Shown here: one piece after another, positions 13,094 through 21,436 of the stretch | Position numbering within the stretch: position 1 is the stretch's first letter | Layout: every line of letters starts with the position of its first letter | Assembly: GCA_964019335.1 (NCBI GenBank) | Contig: OZ025663.1 | Coordinates: forward strand, 713,726-777,725 | Direction: 5' to 3' | Length of the DNA: 64,000 nucleotides | Source: Diplonema japonicum | Taxonomy: Eukaryota; Euglenozoa; Diplonemea; Diplonemida; Diplonemidae | Notes under the pieces: model-generated | Databases searched by the model: none | What the model saw: only the letters and a program-made list of their open reading frames with translations | Told to the model about the DNA's origin: nothing | Program-made: the position numbers and the translations under genes

Positions 13094-14553
13094 ATGGGGT
13101 GCTGTGAAAGTAATGCGGCCGCGCCTTCGTCAGCCGAGAGGCCGGTTCCTGCTACAAAGCGTGCTGTAAAAGCTGAACAAGCAAGACCTGATCCGAAGGA
13201 TTACGGTGAGTGGCCCTGGAGCAGGCCGAGTCCCGATGAGAGAAAAACATTTAAAAAGCAGACTGTTGACTTCTATTACTCGAAAGAGTACCTGCAGTCA
13301 TTCAAGATCCTAAACGCTGTCGAGGCCAAGGCATACGAGGCGTACCTGAACGACGACCTGGAGCAGGCACGCAGCATCCTCGACAACAGGGGCGTGTTGT
13401 CGACTCCTGTGGTGTCGCCTTTGCAGGCCGAGTCGCCAGACGATAGTTTCTTGGACGAACAGGTGGAGAGGGTCAGGGGTGGCTCTGTGTCTGCAGTACC
13501 TGACGGCGCAGGTACGTCACGCCAAGGCCACGGTTTGGTGAGCGGACCGACATCACCGAGGACACCTAGGTATGCATGCAGAACACCCCGTATTCCCACA
13601 GGACTGAATCCACCATCATGGCAGCTATCCGAAGGTGCCCGTTGTTCACTCACTTGAGTTCGAACTTTAAAGAGCATGAAGTTGTGGCACAGGTATGAAT
13701 GGCAGCACAAGGTACCGCGCACAGAACATGGTGAGGAAGGAATTCCCGTCTGGACACAGCGTCTATACAACAGGTGAGTACCCTTCCGATGATTTACGCT
13801 GCTGGTACGTCGTGATCCAGGGCAAGGGACTCATCAGACGCAGAAAGGTATGCACAAGAGTAAGCTCATGCCTGCAGGTGAAGGAGCTGCGGATGCCCGG
13901 CGATTTCTTCGGTGAGATGCTTGTGACCAACGCCACGTGCAAGAGTAACATCGATGTGAGGGCCTCAGACCAGCCGTTGGTGACCTACTCCTTGGATCAT
14001 CACACATTCAGCAAGGTGCTGTCGAGCATTGCTCATCAGAGGAGAGAGAAATACAAGGAGGAGTTGAGGAAGGTAACTGTGGGGAACAGAAAGCCTTTTG
14101 GAGAGCTGACCGAAGGTGGCTTGGCTCAGCTTGCAGACTGCCTCACAGAACGATCGTACAGGCCAGGAGACAGCATAATAAAGGTATCTGAGGGGACATA
14201 AGAAGGAAGAACCAACACAGTACGGCGAGCCAGGGCGCTTTGCACATATTATCATGAAGGGCAGAGTTTCGGTGATTGGGAGGAAGAATGGCTCGCCATT
14301 TAAGGTTTGCGAGTTTGCGGAAGGTGAAGACCCGATCGGCTTCTTGGAGTTCTTCAGCTCTGAAGAAGAGCTAACCATCGCAGATGTAGTTGCCTCGCCC
14401 GAGAGCAGCAGTAACGTGGTAACGGCGTGCATCAACAAGGAACACTTCGAGAAGTGCATTGGAAGCGTGAAGGAGTTGTTCAAGGACGCTGCAGATACTG
14501 ATCAGGTATACGGCTATTATAGGGACGTAAAGCAGGGTTCTATTCCTGCTTAG
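13094..14553 (+). CDS. Myristoylated two-domain cyclic-nucleotide-binding-like protein (PKA regulatory-subunit-like)
   Basis: Exons: 13094-13569, 13602-13692, 13725-13847, 13878-14183, 14221-14553; 442 aa. Introns are 32, 32, 30 and 37 nt. The start MGCCES is a textbook N-myristoylation plus dual-palmitoylation signal, so membrane attachment is expected. Residues about 155-290 form a first cNMP-binding fold (FTHLSSNF helix, WYVVIQGKG strand, MPGDFFGEML) and residues about 300-425 a second (YRPGDSIIK, FAHIIMKGRVSVIG, GEDPIGFLEFF). The phosphate-binding cassette is imperfect. The first domain keeps FGE but lacks the conserved Arg-Ala pair; the second has neither. Binding of ordinary cAMP is therefore doubtful. 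There is no clear inhibitor motif of the R-R-x-S/G type before the first domain. SL acceptor AG at 13077. The last exon could instead be spliced at 14515 onward; I kept the simple read-through to TAG. Confidence 0.85.
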
Positions 14554-14747
14554 CTTACAGACTGCAAAGTCTTCCACTCCTGTTTCCGTTCACCAGACGC
14601 ATCACTTTAACAAGTGGGGCACCGGCTAATAACACACTGTACATGACGAACTATACACCGATTATATTTTCGAAGCTATTTTTGTTGCTTGGTACCTAAT
14701 CAGATTTAGTATTCAGGGAACAACAAAAAGAAAGAAAAGAAACAACC

Positions 14748-17465
14748 ATGATCCCTGTTTTTCAGCTATCAGGCCCCCCTGGTGTCGGGAAGAGCTCCGT
14801 GGGACGGTGCCTGGCAGAGGCTGGAGGCGTGTTCTTTAGTGGAGGTGATGTGATTAGAAGCAAGTTTGCTACTGGCGAGAGGCCTGTTTTTGAGATGATG
14901 AACGATGTGATGAAAGCACTGAAGGAGAAGCTCGGCAGTTGGAAGAGAAGCGGTAAGTCTTTCCTCGTACTGGATACCCGTTCCCCTAACCCTCTCGGGA
15001 AGTACTACGAAGACTCTCTTCTGGCGAAGTTTGGTTTTGAGAACCGTGTTGTGATTGAGTTGGAAGCAGCGCACGCTGTGCTGCTGGAGCGCATGCGTGG
15101 TAGAGGGAGAGAAAAAGACGAAGATAAGGTGCTTAAAAGGCTTGAGGAATATGATGCGCCTTTCGTGAAGCAGGGCAGAGCGGAGTTCCAGAACATGCAC
15201 CCGAGCAATGTCGTGTGCATCAATGCCGAAGGCACGTTGGCTGATGTTGTCCAGGCTTGCCGCGAGATTGTAAATAATTACGTACAACACCCACCATACA
15301 AGCTGGTGCACACATCTATGCACACCGTGTGCTCATTTGTCGATGACTTCGAGGAGTACCATGCGGTGCTCTCCCAGCTGCATCGTGCGTTTGGGATCAG
15401 CAGCGCTACGCAAGTGGGTGGCTACCTGCTCAACGACAACGGGCACCTCTCAAACCCCACTGCGCGCCGTGGCGAGCCCCTCATGCCTACAGATGACACC
15501 TACACGGTGTCAAAGAAGCTTGACGGCACGCGATACCTGATGGTCCTGCACAATAGGGTTTTCTACTTGGTGCCAACGCATACCAACGGGTGCTACAAGC
15601 TTAATGTCGACAAGAGGTTCGAATACAACAACAGCCCCCCTCGTAGCACTCTCGTATGCGACTGTGAGCTTGTGCTCCACAGAGATAGCACGTGGGTGCT
15701 GTACGTATTGGATATCATGGCAGACATGGCACCTCCTAAGAAGCGACTTATCGGGAGGAGCGATGGAATGCCCTTGCTGGAGAGAATGAAACATGCTGGA
15801 AAGTATTTTCCTCTTGAAGGAAGTGTGAAGGCCACGCCCTACTCGGCGGACGTGGTTTGCAAGAACTACTACCCCCTCAAGAAGGTGGTTGCACTACTGA
15901 CGGACTTCCACAAGCAGTCTGACTTGTATCCCACCGATGGCTTGATCCTGACTCCCAAGCGGCATTACATCACGAGGACCGACGGGGGTCTTATCAAGTG
16001 GAAGCCAAAGCAACATCTCACCGTCGACCTGCTCTTGCGCAGGGAGGGAAGTGAGGCCAGGCTTTTTTCTCTGACAAGCAACCCCTTTGGCTATAAGCAC
16101 TTTGGTGACATATACTTGAGTACAGCGGAGTTGGAAGAGTACAATGGCCGGATTCTGGAATGCTGCAAGAAGGGTGCAGACTGGACGGTGGTGCGCGTCA
16201 GGCATGATAAGATGTACCCTAACTCCGATGAGATTGCGCAAAAGTTAGTCAGCCCCGAGTACGACATACCAGCGAGCCTGCTAGTGCAACTCCTCCCCGA
16301 GATACTGGACAAAACAGGTTCGCCAATGGAGTTGACTGGACCGTGTATCGAAGGTGTTGTGTGCAGCATGTGCAAGTCAGATATTGAAAAGGGAACATAC
16401 ATTCTGACATCGGAGTCAGCGAACATGTGTAGAGTGTGCGTAGAATCATCCTGCCAAGAACGTATCTTCAAAGGTGAGGAAGCACACGCCGACCCTCTTG
16501 CAGAAGGGCGGGGACAGTACAAGAAGAACTGTGAAAAGGAAAGTGATCGCACTACCTCGCAAGATGCATTCAGAGCGTTCAACAACTGGATAAAGCTTGT
16601 CCTCATCATGCTGTGCAAGGGCCGAGGACACGCTGTGCTGGATCTAGGCTGCGGGAAGGGTGGCGATCTGTGCAAGTATCAATACGAAGGGCACCCTTCA
16701 GTGCTCGTGTGCATTGACAGATGTGAGGAGAGCATACGTGCAGCAGTGCAAAGGTACATAACTCTGCGGTTGCCCATTCGCACACAGCTGTGTGTATCGT
16801 CTATTACGAGCAAAAGCCTTTTGGAGAACATCGACAAGTGCAAGTTGTACACAAGAGGCATTGTTTTCGACATGGTGAGTTGTCAGTTCGCTTTGCACTA
16901 CGCATGGGGTTCAGACAATGCAGCAGAGACACTCATCCGTAACGCAAGCGGCAAGCTAGCTACTGACGGAATGTTCATATGCACTACAGTTGATTTTGAT
17001 GCAGTGAAGGCTGGTCTGCAGGCACACCGCGGTACCGCTGCCACTCTGCATTTTGGAAAAGGGGTACTAAATGTGTGTAAGGAGGTCGTCGACAGAGTCC
17101 TCAGTGGTGACGAGGGCACCGGTTTGGAATACACGTTCACGTTGCCCGGGTTCGTCGATGGCTATGAGTACCTTGTGTCCCCGTCTTCCTTGGTCGGCAC
17201 GTGTAAGTCACATGGTTTAGAGCTCGTTCCTGAGTACTCTCTGAACTTCATGGACTTCAGAGATATGATAATGAGTAAGCACAGCCACATCGGAGAGGAG
17301 GCACGCACAAAGCAGCGCGTCTCCTTCACTGCCGCAGAGGACAAGCAGCACTTCGAGCTGTCATCGCTGTACAAGGTGTACGTGTTTAAGAACACCTGTG
17401 AGCGCGCCTCGGACTGGGAGCCACCCGAGGCTTACCACGACCTGCGTGATGTTATGCGTCAGTAG
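14748..17465 (+). CDS. mRNA capping enzyme: kinase-like P-loop + guanylyltransferase + (guanine-N7) methyltransferase
   Basis: 905 aa in one exon; SL acceptor AG 14716. Three modules. (1) Residues 1-185: adenylate-kinase-like NTPase with Walker A GPPGVGKSS and a lid-like Arg-rich MRGRGREKDEDK. (2) Residues about 195-520: RNA guanylyltransferase, with motif I KKLDGTR (the Lys forms the covalent GMP adduct), motif IV TDGLIL and motif V LIKWKPKQHLTVDLLL. (3) Residues about 600-900: SAM-dependent cap methyltransferase with VLDLGCGKGGDL and VSCQFALHYAW. Between modules 2 and 3 sits a Cys pair cluster (VCSMC...MCRVC), a likely zinc ribbon. In Trypanosoma brucei, TbCe1 has an AK-like region plus guanylyltransferase and TbCgm1 is guanylyltransferase plus methyltransferase; this protein combines both layouts. 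It should make cap 0 on SL RNA or recap 5'-phosphate RNA. No triphosphatase domain is visible. Confidence 0.93.
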   Translation: MIPVFQLSGPPGVGKSSVGRCLAEAGGVFFSGGDVIRSKFATGERPVFEMMNDVMKALKEKLGSWKRSGKSFLVLDTRSPNPLGKYYEDSLLAKFGFENRVVIELEAAHAVLLERMRGRGREKDEDKVLKRLEEYDAPFVKQGRAEFQNMHPSNVVCINAEGTLADVVQACREIVNNYVQHPPYKLVHTSMHTVCSFVDDFEEYHAVLSQLHRAFGISSATQVGGYLLNDNGHLSNPTARRGEPLMPTDDTYTVSKKLDGTRYLMVLHNRVFYLVPTHTNGCYKLNVDKRFEYNNSPPRSTLVCDCELVLHRDSTWVLYVLDIMADMAPPKKRLIGRSDGMPLLERMKHAGKYFPLEGSVKATPYSADVVCKNYYPLKKVVALLTDFHKQSDLYPTDGLILTPKRHYITRTDGGLIKWKPKQHLTVDLLLRREGSEARLFSLTSNPFGYKHFGDIYLSTAELEEYNGRILECCKKGADWTVVRVRHDKMYPNSDEIAQKLVSPEYDIPASLLVQLLPEILDKTGSPMELTGPCIEGVVCSMCKSDIEKGTYILTSESANMCRVCVESSCQERIFKGEEAHADPLAEGRGQYKKNCEKESDRTTSQDAFRAFNNWIKLVLIMLCKGRGHAVLDLGCGKGGDLCKYQYEGHPSVLVCIDRCEESIRAAVQRYITLRLPIRTQLCVSSITSKSLLENIDKCKLYTRGIVFDMVSCQFALHYAWGSDNAAETLIRNASGKLATDGMFICTTVDFDAVKAGLQAHRGTAATLHFGKGVLNVCKEVVDRVLSGDEGTGLEYTFTLPGFVDGYEYLVSPSSLVGTCKSHGLELVPEYSLNFMDFRDMIMSKHSHIGEEARTKQRVSFTAAEDKQHFELSSLYKVYVFKNTCERASDWEPPEAYHDLRDVMRQ

Positions 17466-17723
17466 TTGCAACGCAACGTTTCTATTTAAAGGTTTTTTAA
17501 TCCTACGTTCCAGTAGCGTTTTCGGAACATACTCTAACTCTCAGTTGTGTTTAATTGCTTCGGTGGCTCTCCTATTTCAACTTAATCTTCTTTACCTCTC
17601 TTTTACTTACTACGGCCCCCACAAGAAACTTGGGAAGCTTCGGGACACAAGGGTCACTGTGTCGCAACTTGTTTCATGAAGTATATTGTCACGTTAACTT
17701 GTCATCCAGGTGTTAATAAAAGA

Positions 17724-19598
17724 ATGTACAGTAGAACAGCAGTCCTGACGAGTATTGTTTTCACAATAACAGGAACCTTGTGTTTATTGCTGGTGATAAA
17801 TGCAGTTGGGGTGTTTCAAAAGGGTTCCAAGTCTAGATCAGTGGAGTGCAGCTACGATGGTTGCACTGCTTGTGCGTCTTCTAGGCGCAGCGCACGCCGC
17901 AGGGCAATAAGGGGAAGGGAGAGGAGGAGTGTGTGTGTTCCGACTGATTTGTATTTGGTGCATGACAGCAGCAGCTGGTCTGTATGGAGAGCCTCCAAAG
18001 TACTGCACTTGTCTGCTCTCGCCGGTCAGGGCGCTTTCCTTTACCTGACAATTTCTACACGCGGAAGCCCTCCTCCAATAGCTTTTAAGACTGGTGCTCT
18101 TGTTTGTTTTGCTTCCTTGTTGGCATTCGTGTTGCAGATTGGTGTCTACCTTACCACAATGGAGCACGTTGGCTACATAATGGCACCTAGATTTGTTAGC
18201 ATCTTGTACAGTGTGTCCCTTTTGCATGTTCTGTACCTCGTGGGGTGTGGTGTGTTTACATTGTGGGAGCCCTTCGCCAAGCTGTACGATGGGCATCGAT
18301 ACAGAAAGCACAACGTTGCCCCTTCTGCCACGTCGTGTCTTGGTGCTTGGGTTCTATTAGCGGGAGTAGGCGTGTTCGTTTTGATGCTGATGCCTGTACA
18401 TGAGCCACAGGATGACACAAGCATCGGGGACCTGCTGAGGTCAAGCAGGCATCTTGATCATATCGTCGTGACATGCATCGAGGGACCCGTGGCAACCAAG
18501 ACATTGCGGGTCGCTGTGCTGCTGAAACATTTCGGTGATGCTGCTGCAGCAGCAGGTTTTCTTGCGGGAAGCAAGTGCACACCTGTCTCTGAACTGCAGA
18601 GAATCATCCAGAAGTTGACGCTTACCACAGCTCCGTCGGGGGGTGAGCTAGAGAGTCTTACCCGACAGTACCCACTTGAGCTTTACCCTGACTCCCTGGA
18701 GATGCATATTATGTATAGCAGGCACCTTCTTAGTGAAGGACGGATCGAAGAGTCAAAAGCACTCCTGAGCATGAAGGGCAACAGGGAGCATCCTGGTGTC
18801 GTGTACACCTTAGCTCTTGCGTCTTTGCACAGCAACATTGAGAATAGTGAGACAGAAGCCGAGAGTCTGAGAGAGTATTCTGACTGGTGTATGCCGATGA
18901 TTGTGTTTAGCAAGCTTTTGATTGGCACCGGAAGGTCTTATGGTGTGTGGTCTAGCAGAGAGGTTCTGAGGCAGAGCTGTCGTAGGTACTGCAGCCTTGA
19001 TGCTGGCAGGGAATGCCGAGCACTGAGCGAGATGGATGTCACCATTGACTATGCGGCCATACAGTTGGGATACGAGCCTGCTTTTAAGGAAAGAAACAAC
19101 ATTACTTTTTGCCATGCAGTCCTTCATGCTCCCCTCTTCGTCGTAGAATCTGTGCCACTGCCTGCAGTGTGTGAGGGGGCGTCCCAAAGGCTGCCTTATG
19201 AAGAGATACGAGCCTGGGCTGCGGTGTGCAACACAAGTTCTTTGACCACATTGTGCTCGGAGCACATCAGATCAGAAGCCACAACTCCACAGGTTATACC
19301 ACGCAGCTTGCCCACCTTCAGGGAGTACTGCGCCGCTATGGTATGTTACACATCTTGTTCATTCGCACAGCTCTTGTCCTGTGATGAAGCTCTGCTTGCA
19401 CTACCCCTTCTTGAACAAGCACTTGGCATGAATCCTCGCAAGACGGGCCTTCTGATAGCTGCAGGGAAGGCAAATTTAATGCTTCGCAGGACTGGGATCT
19501 CAGATCTGTGGTACAGCCAGGTAGCACTGCAGATTCGAGAAGGCCCCACGGCCCTGAAGACCAAAGTCAGGTCACTGCTACCCTACAAAGCAAGGTAA
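17724..19598 (+). CDS. Multi-pass membrane protein with helical C-terminal domain, unknown function
   Basis: Frame open from ATG 17676, but the CCAG at 17706-17709 is the probable SL acceptor, so ATG 17724 is preferred (624 aa). About five hydrophobic spans lie in the first 235 residues (AVLTSIVFTITGTLCLLLVI; LHLSALAGQGAFLYLTI; ALVCFASLLAFVLQIGVYL; FVSILYSVSLLHVLYLVGCG; LGAWVLLAGVGVFVLMLM). An Arg-rich, Cys-containing loop (SSRRSARRRAIRGRERR) lies between the first two. The remaining 380 residues are soluble, helical and Cys-rich, with TPR-like stretches near the end (ALLALPLLEQALGMNP). A 30-nt segment at 19341-19370 (GTATG...CACAG) has the form of a local intron; because it is a multiple of three without stop, removing it shortens the protein by 10 residues. 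No family recognised. Confidence 0.75.
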   Translation: MYSRTAVLTSIVFTITGTLCLLLVINAVGVFQKGSKSRSVECSYDGCTACASSRRSARRRAIRGRERRSVCVPTDLYLVHDSSSWSVWRASKVLHLSALAGQGAFLYLTISTRGSPPPIAFKTGALVCFASLLAFVLQIGVYLTTMEHVGYIMAPRFVSILYSVSLLHVLYLVGCGVFTLWEPFAKLYDGHRYRKHNVAPSATSCLGAWVLLAGVGVFVLMLMPVHEPQDDTSIGDLLRSSRHLDHIVVTCIEGPVATKTLRVAVLLKHFGDAAAAAGFLAGSKCTPVSELQRIIQKLTLTTAPSGGELESLTRQYPLELYPDSLEMHIMYSRHLLSEGRIEESKALLSMKGNREHPGVVYTLALASLHSNIENSETEAESLREYSDWCMPMIVFSKLLIGTGRSYGVWSSREVLRQSCRRYCSLDAGRECRALSEMDVTIDYAAIQLGYEPAFKERNNITFCHAVLHAPLFVVESVPLPAVCEGASQRLPYEEIRAWAAVCNTSSLTTLCSEHIRSEATTPQVIPRSLPTFREYCAAMVCYTSCSFAQLLSCDEALLALPLLEQALGMNPRKTGLLIAAGKANLMLRRTGISDLWYSQVALQIREGPTALKTKVRSLLPYKAR

Positions 19599-19705
19599 CA
19601 CTACAGTCTATCCCTATTTATGTAGGGTGCCAGTATTCACTTTTCTTCGAAATTCCTATCCAGTGTTTTGCATTCCCCACAACACCCACAACTATCACAG
19701 GTGAG

Positions 19706-21361
19706 ATGAGACTTCAAAAGAGAGCAGTCTCACAGGCGGTGCGGAGGAAGGAGGGCGTGCAAGAGTTTTATTACCCGAAAGAATGGTTTGCTCAGAAGGA
19801 GAGCACTCAGATGACGATGTACCGGGGAACGGAAGAGTGGAAGGAGAAGGCACAACAGCCGTTGGGGAGCGAGCTGAGCATGGATGAAAGACGGAATATG
19901 TTTTGGCGGATGGAAAAGGCAATGACCGATGTTGAGGAGTATAAGAAAGGTGTTGGGATGTTTTTTCTACCATTCCTGGACTGGAGCATCAAGGATGGGT
20001 GTAAGCCTTTCTTGTCACCCGCACACGCGCACAAGCTGTACTCAAACATTCACCAAAGGCATGTTGACGAGCTTGTGAGGTTCACAGCAGGATCCCCCGA
20101 GGAAGCAGCACCCCTCGATGCGCTCATCAGCACCACCTCGTTCGACGCCACTCAGGCATCGATCCACTTCCATGCGTGCATGCATTGGAATATGCTGTTC
20201 TTTTGGAAGTCTATTGTGCCCTTCGGGTCTGTCGACGTCCCCGTTCGCACCAGACAGGCTATCTGGAAGTACTTCAACGACGATGGCCTCAAGCAGCTTG
20301 AGAAAGAGTTTATCTCCGCAGGCATGGACATGGTGGGCAACGGCTTCGTCTGGCTGGTCTGGAACCCCGCGCTGCAGGTGCTCCAGGTCCGGACCACAGA
20401 AAGACACCAATGCCCAAAGGTCTTAGACCTGTACCCATTGCTCTGCTGCAATGTTTGGGACAATGCCATCACGCCAGGTTATGAGCTCAATAAGCTGGAA
20501 TACTTGCGTCGATTCTGGTTGTGCGTTGACTGGACATGGGTGGATAAGTGCTATGGGTGGCTTTCTACCGAAATACAAGTCTGTTAAATTAGAAAACAAA
20601 ATGTAAAACCAAAATAGGAACTCTCGATCGATGTGCTCGGACAGAGCTCGCCAAAGGAAGTGCACCTGTTCCCAGTCATGCCTAGCTTCAGGGATGAGAG
20701 GTTCATGAAGAACTACGCAAGAGGTTCAAGGGAGGAGCCTTTAGATGGAGTATGCTTGAGCTTCAATAGAAAATGTATTGCCACAGGTGACTAACGAATG
20801 GTCCAACTGGAAGAAGCAAAGAAGTCTTGAGGATCCTGTGGTGTACGGGCCTGGCATGCGGATGGCCAACGAGCAGGACCAGGAGACTGAGTTTTTGTGG
20901 AAAGCTTCGCAGAACTACCATATTCTTTCTGTGCACGCTGGTTTCACAAGCCCGTACCCTTTCCACTACCCCACGTGGGACCAGACTTCGAGGTGGCTTG
21001 GACAGATGGGCGCAAAGGTATTCCGAGTTAAATATGTGCTTAATTAACTTAATGACAGGCCGAGCTCAGAAGGTCAGCTGTTCACCCACCCAATTCAGGC
21101 ATTATGTGGCCCGAGGAGCCTGGGACAAATTTGCTCTCTGTTGATGTATGAAACTATACACCCACCCACACCGCACAGCCGGAAGAAGACGACGAAATCG
21201 AAGAGTTTGGAGAGGACAGCCCTATGCCTTGGAAGGAGATGCGAGAAAAGTGGTTCCATTCCAATACTCATGAAAAGGAATTTGATTTCTGGAAGAAGCG
21301 AAAGAACCGTGACTGGGACAAGCAGGGCCTGTACTATGGTAGTGTGATGAAGTCCGGTTAG
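19706..21361 (+). CDS. Fe/Mn superoxide-dismutase-fold protein without metal ligands, probable mitoribosomal mS42/mS43-type subunit
   Basis: Exons: 19706-20578, 20618-20749, 20787-21017, 21059-21145, 21179-21361 (TAG); 501 aa. Introns are 39, 37, 41 and 33 nt. SL acceptor AG at 19699-19700. The N-terminus (MRLQKRAVSQAVRRKEG) is a plausible mitochondrial presequence. Residues about 85-290 follow Fe/Mn-SOD: FFLPFLDW, LSPAHAHKLYSNIHQRHV, HFHACMHWNMLFFW, GNGFVWLVWNP, PLLCCNVWDNAI, YLRRFWLCVDWTWV. Metal sites are lost. The family's WNH is WNM here, and D-V-W-E-H is N-V-W-D-N, so two or three of the four ligands are gone and the protein cannot be a normal SOD. Ligandless SOD-fold proteins mS42 and mS43 are known mitoribosome small-subunit parts, including in trypanosomatids. 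The 200-residue Trp/acid-rich C-terminal extension would be lineage-specific. The assignment to mS42 or mS43 is inference. Confidence 0.85.
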
Positions 21362-21436
21362 ACATCAGAAGTGTAGTGTTAACTTTGCGGATGTAGCTAT
21401 TTTTTGAGTAGGTTTACACAAGCAAGCCACACAGAG

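Noticed and set aside
19706-21361. Active superoxide dismutase
   Set aside because: Metal-ligand positions in the WNH and DVWEH motifs are substituted.
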